A stretch of 6,366 nt of DNA from Caldilineae bacterium (GTDB lineage: Bacteria; Chloroflexota; Anaerolineae; J102). Below are positions 1-6,366 of the stretch, piece after piece. The DNA is taken from assembly GCA_011176555.1 (NCBI GenBank), contig DUEF01000176.1, positions 1 through 6,366 on the forward strand, given 5' to 3'. How positions within the stretch are numbered: the first letter of the stretch is position 1; each line of letters opens with the position of its first letter. The translations under genes were made by a program, and so were the position numbers. The notes under the pieces are model-generated. The model saw nothing but the letters and a program-made list of their open reading frames with translations, had not been told where the DNA came from and did no database searches.

Positions 1-3000
1 TCAGTTGCGCCTCCAGCACCTCGCCCTGGAGCCACTGCCGCTGCCAGTAGGCGAAATCGGCGTACTGGATGGGGAGCTCGGGCAGAGGGGAGGGCTGGCC
101 GTTGTTGAAGGCCTGGTAGAGCGTCGCCAATTCGTGCACGAGCACTCGCATGGACCAGCCATCGGAGATGATGTGATGCAATGTCAACAACAGCACGTGA
201 TCATCTTCGGCCAGCTTCAGCAAACGCCCGCAGAAAAGGGGGCCTTGCTCCAGATAGAAAGGCGTCTCCGCTTCCTGGGCAGCCAGGACCCGGGCCTGCT
301 GTTCGCGTTCATCCGCAGAAAGATGCGTCAAATCCGTAAGGGGTAGATCGACATCCACGTGGGGGGCGATGATCTGGCGGGCCTTCCCCTCCTCGGTGAT
401 GATGCTGGTGCGCAGGGTTTCATGTCGTCGCACGATCTCGTTCAGGGCCGCGGACAGGGCGGGGACGTCGAGAGCGCCCTGCAAGCGCACCGCGGTGGGC
501 ATATTGTAGAAGGGATTGCCGGGCTCCAGTTGCTCCAGGAACCAGAGTCGCTGCTGGGCGAAAGAGAGGGGCAGGTCGCCATCCCGCGGCGCGGGCTGGA
601 TGGGAATCCACGCGGATGAGCTCCCGGCGGGTGGAACGAAGAGATCAGCTTCGCTGTACCCCAATTCTCTGGCCAGATCGACGCCGAGGCCGCTAAGGAA
701 GTTGCCGACATGCCGCCTGCGCCATCGGTTCGCCGATCTCGGGTCGATATCCTTATGCAAATAGAACTTGAAATCCCCGACCATTTGCTTGCCGGGCTTT
801 AAGCCGGAAGTCATGCGGTCGCCAAGATAGGGCCGAATCATGTTCGGATCATAGGGAATGCCGAGGAATTCGCTCAGACTTTGCATCTGGGCTTCCGGCT
901 GGCTCACCAGCTCTTCATAGTACAAGCGTTGATGTCGTTCGGCGGGGACGTCGTCGAGGAAGGCGAGGATGTTCTGATGACTTGCGATCCACGCCAGTTC
1001 CGCCAGTTCCCGGCGGCTGTAAGGATGCTCAAAACGGCAGAACAGGCGATCGAGCTTGGCCTCGATGAAGGAGTAGATGGTGGCGTAGGGATTGCGCACC
1101 AGATGGATGCAGCGAGCGTTCTCGAAATCAGCCTCGACGCGGCGCAGCACATCAAGGTTGAGGGAGTAAACAGGCGTTTTGTCCACCAGCAGGCGATCAC
1201 CGATCCACTCTTGCAACAGAGCGTAGAAGGCTTTCGTGCTCATGCCCTGCGATTCATACTCGCGCAGCAGGCGCTCGGCCTCGGTGGCGGGAATGCCGCG
1301 GGCCTCGGCCACGGCCTTGATAGCGCCTTCCAGCCAGAATTCGTACCGCCCGCGGAAAGCCCGACGACGTTGATCCATGCTGTGGAAGGAAAGCAGGTCC
1401 AACTCGGGCGGAGCGAACAGGTTGGGATGACCGGCCAGCATCACCCGCAGAAGGGTGGAGCCAGAACGCGGGGGGGAGAGAATGAAGACGGCGGGCGGAT
1501 TCTTGGCCTCCGGTTCTTCCACGCGCTCTTTGGGGAGGGCGGGAAGCAGTCTCTGGAATTCCGCCACCACATCAGCGTCGATGACGGTGGTGGCGTGGGT
1601 CAAATCCCGCCGGAGTTCGTCCGGGATTTCGCCGTCCACTCCCTCTGTGATCTTGGCGACGATGGCGGGGTAGTATTCCTGCAAGTAGTAGGCCAGTTCG
1701 GCCACGGTGGGAGCGAGGAAGATGGAGCGAACCCGCGTCGTCTCCTGGAAACGCTCTTGCAGGCGATTGATGAACGTGGCGGCCAGCAGAGAATCGCCGC
1801 CCAGCTCGAAGAAGTTGTCGTGAATGCCCACGCGCTCCACGCCCAGCACTTCCATGAATTGCTCCGCCAGGAATCGCTCCATCGGTGTGCGCGGGGCCAC
1901 ATACGGCTTCTCCAGATCCTCGCGAGAGACTTCGGGCGCGGGCAGGGCCTTGCGATCCACTTTGGCGTTGGGCGTCAGCGGGAAGCTTTCCATGACGACA
2001 AAAACGGAGGGGATCATGTACTCGGGCAGGCGGTCTTGCAGGAAGTCGCGCAACTCAGCCGGTCGGATTTCGGCATCGGCCACGGGCCTGACGTAGGCCA
2101 CCAGCCGTTTTTGACCGGGCGTATCCTCCCGCGCCAGCACCACCGCATCCTGCACGCCAGGGTGTTCGGCCAGATTCGCCTCGATCTCGCCCAGTTCGAT
2201 GCGGAAGCCCCGCACCTTGACCTGATGATCCAGACGGCCCAGGAATTCCAGCTCGCCGCTGGTGGTGTGCCGAACCAGATCGCCGGTGCGGTACATGCGC
2301 TGGCCTGGCGTCTCGCTGAAGGGATCCAGGAGGAAGCGTTCGGCGGTCAATTCAGGGCGATTAAAGTAGCCCCTGCACACCCCGGCGCCCGAGATGTACA
2401 GCTCGCCGGGCACGCCGATAGGAACAGGCTGGAAATACTTATCCAGAACATAGAGGCGAGTATTGATGATGGGACGGCCAATGGGAACCGAGTAGGCGTA
2501 ACGCAGGTCGGGCGGGGCGGTGTAAACACAGCATCCGACCGCCGTTTCCGTGGGCCCGTACTCGTTCACCAGCTCGACCCCGGGCGCGTGCTCTTGCCAG
2601 AAGGCGATGTGCCCCGGCATCAGCGCCTCGCCGCCGATGATGAAGGCGCGGGTGCAGGAGGCCGCCCGCTCCGATGGTATCTGATGGCTGAGCAACTCCA
2701 GATGGGCGGGTGTGAGCTTGACCAGACTGAAACCATCGCTCTCCAGCATGGCATCTCCCAACCCTTCGACGCCCGCCTCCTCGGGAACCAGCCGCACCAC
2801 GCCGCCACTGACCAGCGGACTGAACATGCTGGTGACAGTGAGATCGAAGGAGATGGAGGAGTGGACGGGCGAACCAGCGCCTTGCTCCAGGGGATAGGCC
2901 CGCTGGCACCAGGTCAGGTAGTTGACCACATTCCGGTGGTCCAGCATCACGCCCTTGGGCCGGCCGGTGGAGCCGGAGGTGTAGATGACGTAAGCGAGGT

Positions 3001-6000
3001 CGTCGGGCGCAGCCAGGGGAGCGGGGTTGGCGGTGGGTTGGGAGTCAATGACGGGGTCGTCAAGGGAGAGGATTTGCGTGTTGCTTATTGCGGATTGCGT
3101 GATTTCCGGCCAGAGATCTTCGCCCCGAATGTTTTCGTCCGTCAGCAGAACCGAGATGCCCGCGTCCTCGATCATGTAGCGGATGCGTTCGGGGGGATAG
3201 GTGGGATCGATGGGCAGATAAGCGCCGCCCGATTTGAGCGAGCCCAGCAGCGCCACCACCACATCGGGCGTGCGATGCATCAAAACGCCCACCAGAGCGT
3301 CCGGCCCGACACCCAGGCTGCGCAGGTGATGCGCCAGTTGGTTGGCGCGGGCGTTCAGTTGGGCATACGTCATGGTCTGCTTGCCGTCGGACACGGCGAC
3401 GGCGTCGGGCGTGCGCTGCACCTGGGCCTCGACAAGTTGATGCACGCAAAGGTCTGCGGGATAAGGGAAGTCCGTCTGATTCCATTCCACCAACAGATAA
3501 CGACGTTCGGCCTCGCTGAGCAAGGGCAGGCGGGAGATGGGCTGGTCGGGATCAGCAATGATGGCCGAGAGCAAATTCTGGAAATGCGCCAACATGCGCT
3601 CGATGGTGGCGGCGCCGAACAGGTCCGTGTTGTATTCCATGGCCCCGCTCAGGCCGTCCGGCTCATCCAGCATGAACAGCGTGAGATCGAACTTGGCGGT
3701 GCCGCTGTGGGCCTCTAGCGGCGTCAGCAGCAGGTCCGACATGACCCTGGACTCGCCCGGTTTGGCGTTCTGGATCACGAACATCACCTGGAACAAGGGC
3801 GAGTGGCTCAGGTCCCGCTCCGGCTGCACCGCATCCACCAGCATCTCGAAGGGGATATCCTGATGGGCATAAGCGCCCAGCGACATCTCTCGCACTCGCT
3901 GCAAAACCTCGCGGAAGGTGGGCTCGCCGTCCAACTTGGTGCGCAGCACCAGGGTGTTGACGAAGAAGCCGATGATTCCCTCCAGCTCGTCGCGGGTGCG
4001 ATTGGCGATGGGCGTGCCCACGCTGATGTCATCCTGGCCCGAATAACGATACAGGAGCGTGTCGAAAGCGGCCAGCAGGGCCATGAACAGGGTGACGCCC
4101 TCGCGCTGGCACAGTTCTTTGATTCCGGCAGAAAGGCTGGGAGAGAGGCGGAATATCTGATAGTCGCCAGCGTAAGCTTGAATGGGGGGGCGAGGACGAT
4201 CGGTGGGAAGCTCGAGCAGGGCGGGAGCCCCGACCAGTTGTTTTCGCCAATAGGCCAGTTGCGCTTCCAGCACCTCGCCCTGGAGCCATTCACGTTGCCA
4301 ACGGGCGAAATCGACGTACTGGATGGGAAGATCGGGCAGAGGGGAAGGGCGACCGTGCGAGAAAGCGTCGTAGAGAACGGCGATCTCCTGGGTGAGGACA
4401 TTGGAGGACCACTCATCGCTGATGATGTGGTGCATGGTGGTGAGGATGACGTGGTCGTCATCGGCCAGGTGCAGCACTTTCATGCGCAGGAGGGGGCCCT
4501 CGGAGAGGACGAAAGGCGTGCGGGCCTCTTCCCGAGCCCAGCGCAAGACCTCCGCCTCTCGTTTTTCCTCCGACAGGTGGCTGAGATCGACGATGGGGAT
4601 GTGAAGCGTGAGGTGGGGATGGATGATCTGAACGGGCTTGCCATCCACGGTGTCGAAGGTGGTGCGCAGGGATTCGTGCCGCCGCACCTCCTCGTTCAGA
4701 CAACGCTCCAGCACCGCCACATCCAGCGGTCCCCGCACTCGCATACCCTCGGGGATGTTGTAGTAAGGACTGTTGGGCTCCAGTTGATCGAGGAACCACA
4801 GACGCTGTTGGGCGAAGGAAACGGGCTGCGGGCCATCGTGGGGTGCAGGCAGGATGGGCGGGGGCAGGACGCCGCTGGCGCTGCGTTGGGCGATGTCAAC
4901 GGCCTCGGCCAGGGTGGCGATGGTGGAATTTTCGAAGATGTTGCGCAAGGGCAATTCGATCTCGAAGGCCGCCCTGATGCGGGACATGAGTTGTGTCGCT
5001 AGCAGGCTGTGCCCGCCCAGCTCGAAAAAGTCATCCAGCACGCTGATGTGGCTGATTCCCAACACCTCCTGCCAGATGCCCAGCAGGATCTCCTCGATAG
5101 GCGTGCGGGGTGCGACGAATTCCTGCTCGCTGATGCGCTCGTCCCAGCGAGGCTCGGGCAAGCGACGACGGTCGAGCTTGCCGTTGGGCGTCAGGGGCAG
5201 GGCGTCGAGGATGACGAAGGCGGAGGGAACCATGTACTCGGGCAAGCGTTCCAGCAGATAGCGTCGCAGCTCGCTGGGCGTGGGCGCAGGCTGACGGACG
5301 GGCGAGACATACGCTACGATCCGCTTGTTCCCCGCGGGATCGTCGACAACCACCACGGCCGTCTCCTTGAGCCCAGGATGCTTGCCCAAAACGGACTCGA
5401 TCTCTCCCGGCTCGATGCGGAATCCCCGGATTTTGATCTGGAAATCCACCCGCCCCAGGAACTCGATATCGCCTCCGGGCAGGAAACGGGCCCGATCGCC
5501 GGTGCGGTAAAGACGAGCGCCGGGCTGTCCGCCGAAGGGATCAGGCAGGAAGCGCTCGGCGGTGTGGTGGGGCCGGTGGAGGTAGCCGCGAGCGACACCA
5601 GCGCCGCCGATGAAGATCTCGCCGGGCACGCCGATGGGCACGGGCTGCAAGCGGCTGTCCAAGATGTAGACGCGCTGGTTGGCGAAGGGGCGGCCAATGG
5701 GCACGACCTGTTCACCGGCGAGATGGAGGCGCTCGCTCTCGAACCAGGTGGTGTCGATGGTGGTCTCGGTAAGACCGTAGGAGTTGATCAGGCGGGTGTT
5801 CGGGCCGCAAAAACGTCGGAAGCGCTGGTACTCGTCCACGAACCAGCTATCCGAGGCGCAGACCAGCACCTCCATGAACGTCAGGTCATCCCTCTCCTCT
5901 TGCAGATGCTGCACAAGATTCCTTAGCACCGGCGGCACGAACTCGGCCACGGAGACCTGCTCCTCCACCATCAGGCGATGAAGATCGGGTGCGGAGAGCA

Positions 6001-6366
6001 GCAGGTCGCGCGGGGCCAGCACCAGCTTCCCACCAGAGCCCAAAGCCCGCACGAAATCGCCGGAGAAGACATCGAAGGAGAAATTGGCCATCTGCAAATG
6101 GCTCTGGCCTGGATGCAGACCGTAAGCGTCTTCCCAGGCATAGTAGGCGTTGAGCCAGTTGCGATGCGTGACCATCACGCCCTTGGATTGGCCCGTGGAG
6201 CCGGAGGTGTAGATCACGTAAGCCAGATGGTCGGGCGTGACCGGACTGGTCGGGCGATGGTCCGGCTGGCGGGCGATCTCGGGCCAGTCGCCATCGATGC
6301 GGATCACCGTGCGCCCCGCCAGATGCTCTTCCGGCAGAGAGGGCAACACGGCATCCTGGGTGATGA
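1..6366 (-). CDS. Nonribosomal peptide synthetase, internal fragment (A-PCP-C-A-PCP-ST-C), open at both ends
   Basis: This is a single minus-strand reading frame of 2121 complete codons (6364 down to 2) without a stop. It encodes part of a cytosolic multimodular NRPS. Such enzymes activate amino acids as aminoacyl-AMP, load them on the phosphopantetheine arm of carrier domains and join them by condensation domains. Domain order by residue: A1 about 1-405 (partial), PCP1 416-490, C1 515-941, A2 946-1475, PCP2 1488-1561, linker 1562-1621, sulfotransferase-like ST 1622-1909, C2 from about 1932 to the edge (partial). All core motifs read in the same frame, so there is no sign of a frameshift or decay. 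No epimerase, methyltransferase or thioesterase domain is visible. Start, stop and expression signals lie outside the window. The product is unknown; the predicted local sequence is basic residue (Orn-like) then Asn. The NRPS identity is certain, the substrates are inferred. Confidence 0.98.
2..86 (-). repeat. Intragenic repeat copy in C2 (pairs with 4256-4340)
   Basis: This 85-base segment matches 4256-4340 at 74 of 85 positions by hand count, without gaps and in the same codon phase (offset 4254, a multiple of 3). It encodes the LPIQYADFAYWQ...LQGEVLEAQL end of C2. The match fades toward higher coordinates, and how far it extends below position 1 cannot be seen. Confidence 0.85.
2..571 (-). 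other. Condensation domain C2, N-terminal part, cut by the window edge
   Basis: The first about 190 residues (1932-2121) of a condensation domain follow the ST domain after a short linker (FVPPAGSSSAWIPIQPAPRD). Motifs: LSFAQQRLWFLEQLEP (from 1933), NPFYNMP, RRHETLRTS and the canonical active site HHIISDGW (2063-2070; 155-178), then YADFAYWQ near the edge. Its opening motif is again LCL-like. C2 would take the chain after the ST domain has acted and extend it with the amino acid of the next module, outside the window. The last 28 or so residues are close to the same region of C1 at DNA level. Confidence 0.96.
638..1501 (-). other. Embedded PAPS-dependent sulfotransferase-like domain (ST)
   Basis: This domain of about 288 residues is fused in frame between PCP2 and C2. 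Sulfotransferases move a sulfuryl group from 3'-phosphoadenosine 5'-phosphosulfate (PAPS) to a hydroxyl or amine. The 5'-phosphosulfate loop reads VFILSPPRSGSTLLR, with core SPPRSGSTLLR at residues 1630-1640 (1445-1477). Then come APPELDLLSF (Glu 1654, a possible catalytic base), DKTP (1728-1731; 1172-1183) and the 3'-phosphate segment HLVRNPYATIYS, with Arg 1757 and Ser 1765 eight residues apart as in classical sulfotransferases. Near the end, KDIDPRSANRWRRR is typical of bacterial Sulfotransfer_3-like proteins. The length and intact motifs suggest an active enzyme. The best known assembly-line relatives are the ST domains of curacin CurM and of olefin synthases, where a beta-hydroxyl is sulfated before decarboxylative elimination. 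Here no thioesterase follows, so the domain probably acts on the carrier-bound chain mid-assembly. The target residue is not known. Confidence 0.92.
1502..1681 (-). other. Interdomain linker between PCP2 and the sulfotransferase domain
   Basis: About 60 residues (1562-1621) join the carrier to the ST domain. The stretch is rich in charged residues and helix formers, including DELRRDLTHATTV and EFQRLLPALPKERVEEPEAK. It matches no NRPS or sulfotransferase core motif I recognise. It could form a small helical adaptor that positions the carrier on the ST active site. This role is inference; the observation is only that the segment is longer than the PCP1-C1 linker (about 24 residues). Confidence 0.55.
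1682..1903 (-). other. Peptidyl carrier domain PCP2 (GGDSL type)
   Basis: This carrier domain runs from YVAPRTPMERF (residue 1488) to AELAYYL (1561). The attachment motif NFFELGGDSLL puts the phosphopantetheinylated serine at residue 1525 (codon 1790-1792). Asp precedes the Ser, whereas PCP1 has His. In the NRPS literature GGDS carriers tend to precede epimerization domains and GGHS carriers precede condensation domains. Here the following domain is a sulfotransferase, so the Asp form may reflect docking to a tailoring domain. PCP2 is expected to hold the Asn loaded by A2 and, after C1 acts, the elongated peptide. Confidence 0.96.
1940..3529 (-). other. Adenylation domain A2, complete, predicted asparagine-specific
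   Basis: This is a complete AMP-binding domain (about 530 residues with lead-in). Motifs: A1 region TYAQLNARANQLAHHL (from about 999), A2 LKSGGAYLPIDPTYP (1043 on), A3 YTSGSTGRPK (1128-1137), A4 SISFDLTVT (1170-1178), A5 NEYGPTE (1267-1273), A7 YRTGDLVR (1358 on), A8 VKVRGFRIELGEIE (1382 on) and A10 NAKVDRK with catalytic Lys 1468 (codon 1961-1963). Specificity residues aligned to GrsA are D1174, L1175, T1178, K1216, I1242, G1244, E1268, V1276, G1277, K1468. This DLTKIGEVG-K differs from the well-known asparagine code DLTKLGEVG only by Ile for Leu. The aspartate code (DLTKVGHIG) fits less well because position 322 is Glu, not His. Two oddities: Ala replaces the usual Gly in A10 (residue 1467), and a heptamer-repeat stretch lies between motifs A2 and A3. 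Confidence 0.96.
3073..3100 (-). repeat. Degenerate heptamer tandem (4 units, ACGCAAT-like) inside the A2 coding region
   Basis: On the minus strand four consecutive 7-base units read ACGCAAT, CCGCAAT, AAGCAAC, ACGCAAA (3100 down to 3073). They are translated in frame as part of EITQSAISNTQILSL, in the variable loop between adenylation motifs A2 and A3. The stretch is AT-richer than its surroundings and its protein sequence is unlike the corresponding loop of A1, although the loop lengths differ by only about 3 residues. It could be a captured short intergenic-type repeat or chance. Confidence 0.6.
3542..4822 (-). other. Condensation domain C1, complete, with DEW variant active-site motif
   Basis: This is a full-length condensation domain (about 427 residues, normal for the family). 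It forms the peptide bond between the chain on PCP1 and the amino acid on PCP2. Motifs in order: SFAQQRLWFL (516-525), RHESLRTTF, active-site HHIISDEW (645-652), YVDFARWQ (from 683), GFFVNT (799-804), HQDIPFE (834-840) and RDLSHSPLF (850-858). The two His and the Asp of HHxxxDG are present, but the Gly after the Asp is Glu (residue 651). The opening motif and the NSPYYNIP segment look like an LCL-type domain (L-configured donor), and no epimerase precedes it. That fits two L residues in a row. The LCL call is by eye only. Confidence 0.96.
4256..4340 (-). repeat. Intragenic repeat copy in C1 (pairs with 2-86)
   Basis: This is the C1 copy of the repeat described at 2-86, encoding LPIQYVDFARWQ...LQGEVLEAQL. 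The identity is higher than between the earlier parts of C1 and C2, which suggests either module duplication with local gene conversion or strong conservation of this stretch. Confidence 0.85.
4895..5119 (-). other. Peptidyl carrier domain PCP1
   Basis: This is a roughly 75-residue carrier domain starting at FVAPRT (residue 416) and ending near LAEAVD (490). The phosphopantetheine attachment motif FFELGGHSLL places the modified serine at residue 453 (codon 5006-5008). The GGHSL form is the one usually found in carriers that hand their chain to a downstream condensation domain, and here a condensation domain (C1) does follow after a short Pro/Ala-rich linker (SGVLPPPILPAPHDG). It carries the amino acid activated by A1 and donates the growing chain to C1. 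Confidence 0.97.
5150..6364 (-). other. Adenylation domain A1 (partial), predicted Orn-like or other basic substrate
   Basis: This is the C-terminal four fifths of an AMP-binding domain; its first two core motifs lie beyond the window edge. Visible motifs: A3 YTSGSTGQSK (residues 52-61, with Ser instead of the usual Pro before the Lys), A4 region NFSFDVFSGD (94-103), A5 NSYGLTE (194-200, Leu for the usual Pro), A7 YRTGDRAR (286-293), A8 from about 308 (FQIKIRGFRIEPGEIE) and A10 NGKLDRR with the catalytic Lys at residue 396 (codon 5177-5179). Aligning by eye to the phenylalanine-activating domain of GrsA gives specificity residues D98, V99, G102, E141, V168, A170, S195, I203, D204, K396. The nearest code I remember is the ornithine code DVGEIGSI(D) of gramicidin S and related synthetases, with two conservative differences (V for I, A for G). 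The acidic E141 and D204 suit a cationic side chain. Substrate assignment is inference; the adenylation fold is certain. Confidence 0.93.

Noticed and set aside
638..1501. Sulfotransferase as a separate gene with its own start (for example an ATG at 1441)
   Set aside because: The frame is continuous from PCP2 through ST into C2 with no stop or intergenic gap, and the P-loop lies upstream of that ATG.
638..1501. ST domain as a reductase (R) or ketoreductase domain
   Set aside because: The N-terminal loop is SPPRSGST, a phosphosulfate loop, not a Rossmann GxxGxxG. The DKTP and RNP...S elements also fit sulfotransferases and not reductases.
1502..1681. Degenerate epimerization or thioesterase domain between PCP2 and ST
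   Set aside because: The interval is only about 60 residues and shows none of the E-domain (HHxxxDG) or TE (GxSxG) motifs.
2949..3009. DNA repeat between the two A3 motif regions (2949-3009 and 6177-6237)
   Set aside because: About 53 of 61 bases agree, but the stretch encodes the universally conserved YTSGSTG core plus flanks, so conservation and codon bias explain it without a special repeat.
881..3718. Open frame of 945 codons on the plus strand
   Set aside because: It lies exactly opposite, codon for codon, to the NRPS frame and its length follows from the absence of TTA, CTA and TCA codons in the sense gene. Its translation shows no recognisable domain, while the minus strand has every NRPS motif.
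3808..4461. Minus-strand open frame of 217 codons in another phase
   Set aside because: It overlaps C1 out of frame, and its Ser/Pro/Arg-rich translation is typical of an off-frame reading of GC-rich DNA.
3803..5926. Two further long plus-strand frames (3803-5002 and 5009-5926)
   Set aside because: They are in the same antisense register and are separated only by the complement of CTA codons in the sense frame. No domain or codon support for a real gene.

Overview
The whole window is the interior of one very large gene on the minus strand. The minus frame whose codons end at positions 4-2, 7-5 and so on stays open for 2121 codons with no stop. It encodes consecutive, well-conserved domains of a nonribosomal peptide synthetase (NRPS). 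Neither the start codon nor the stop codon lies here, so no promoter, ribosome binding site or terminator is visible. I see no second gene, no RNA gene, no transposon and no CRISPR array. Residue numbers below count from the first complete codon (6364-6362 = residue 1).

In protein order (from high to low coordinates) the architecture is: partial adenylation domain A1 (its A1 and A2 core motifs lie outside) - PCP1 - condensation domain C1 - adenylation domain A2 - PCP2 - about 60-residue linker - PAPS-dependent sulfotransferase-like domain (ST) - N-terminal part of condensation domain C2, which runs off at position 1. This is the end of one elongation module, one complete C-A-PCP module with an ST domain appended, and the start of a third module. 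The A1 specificity residues read D-V-G-E-V-A-S-I-D-K, closest to the ornithine-type code known from gramicidin S synthetase. A2 reads D-L-T-K-I-G-E-V-G-K, one residue away from the standard asparagine code. The predicted step is therefore ...-(Orn or another basic residue)-Asn-(next residue)..., with the ST acting while the chain sits on PCP2 or a neighbouring carrier.

The most interesting element is the embedded ST domain. It has a readable 5'-phosphosulfate loop, a DKTP motif and a 3'-phosphate Arg/Ser pair with the expected 8-residue spacing. ST domains inside assembly lines are best known from polyketide systems (the curacin terminal ST-TE and olefin synthases). Here one sits mid-line between a PCP and a C domain. 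Neither predicted neighbouring substrate offers an obvious hydroxyl, so its target is open.

The organism cannot be named. The DNA is GC-rich with strong avoidance of TTA, CTA and TCA codons. A degenerate heptamer tandem (ACGCAAT-like) in the A2 coding region resembles, from memory only, short repeats seen in Chloroflexota genomes. Taxonomy is therefore a weak guess: a high-GC, secondary-metabolite-producing bacterium.
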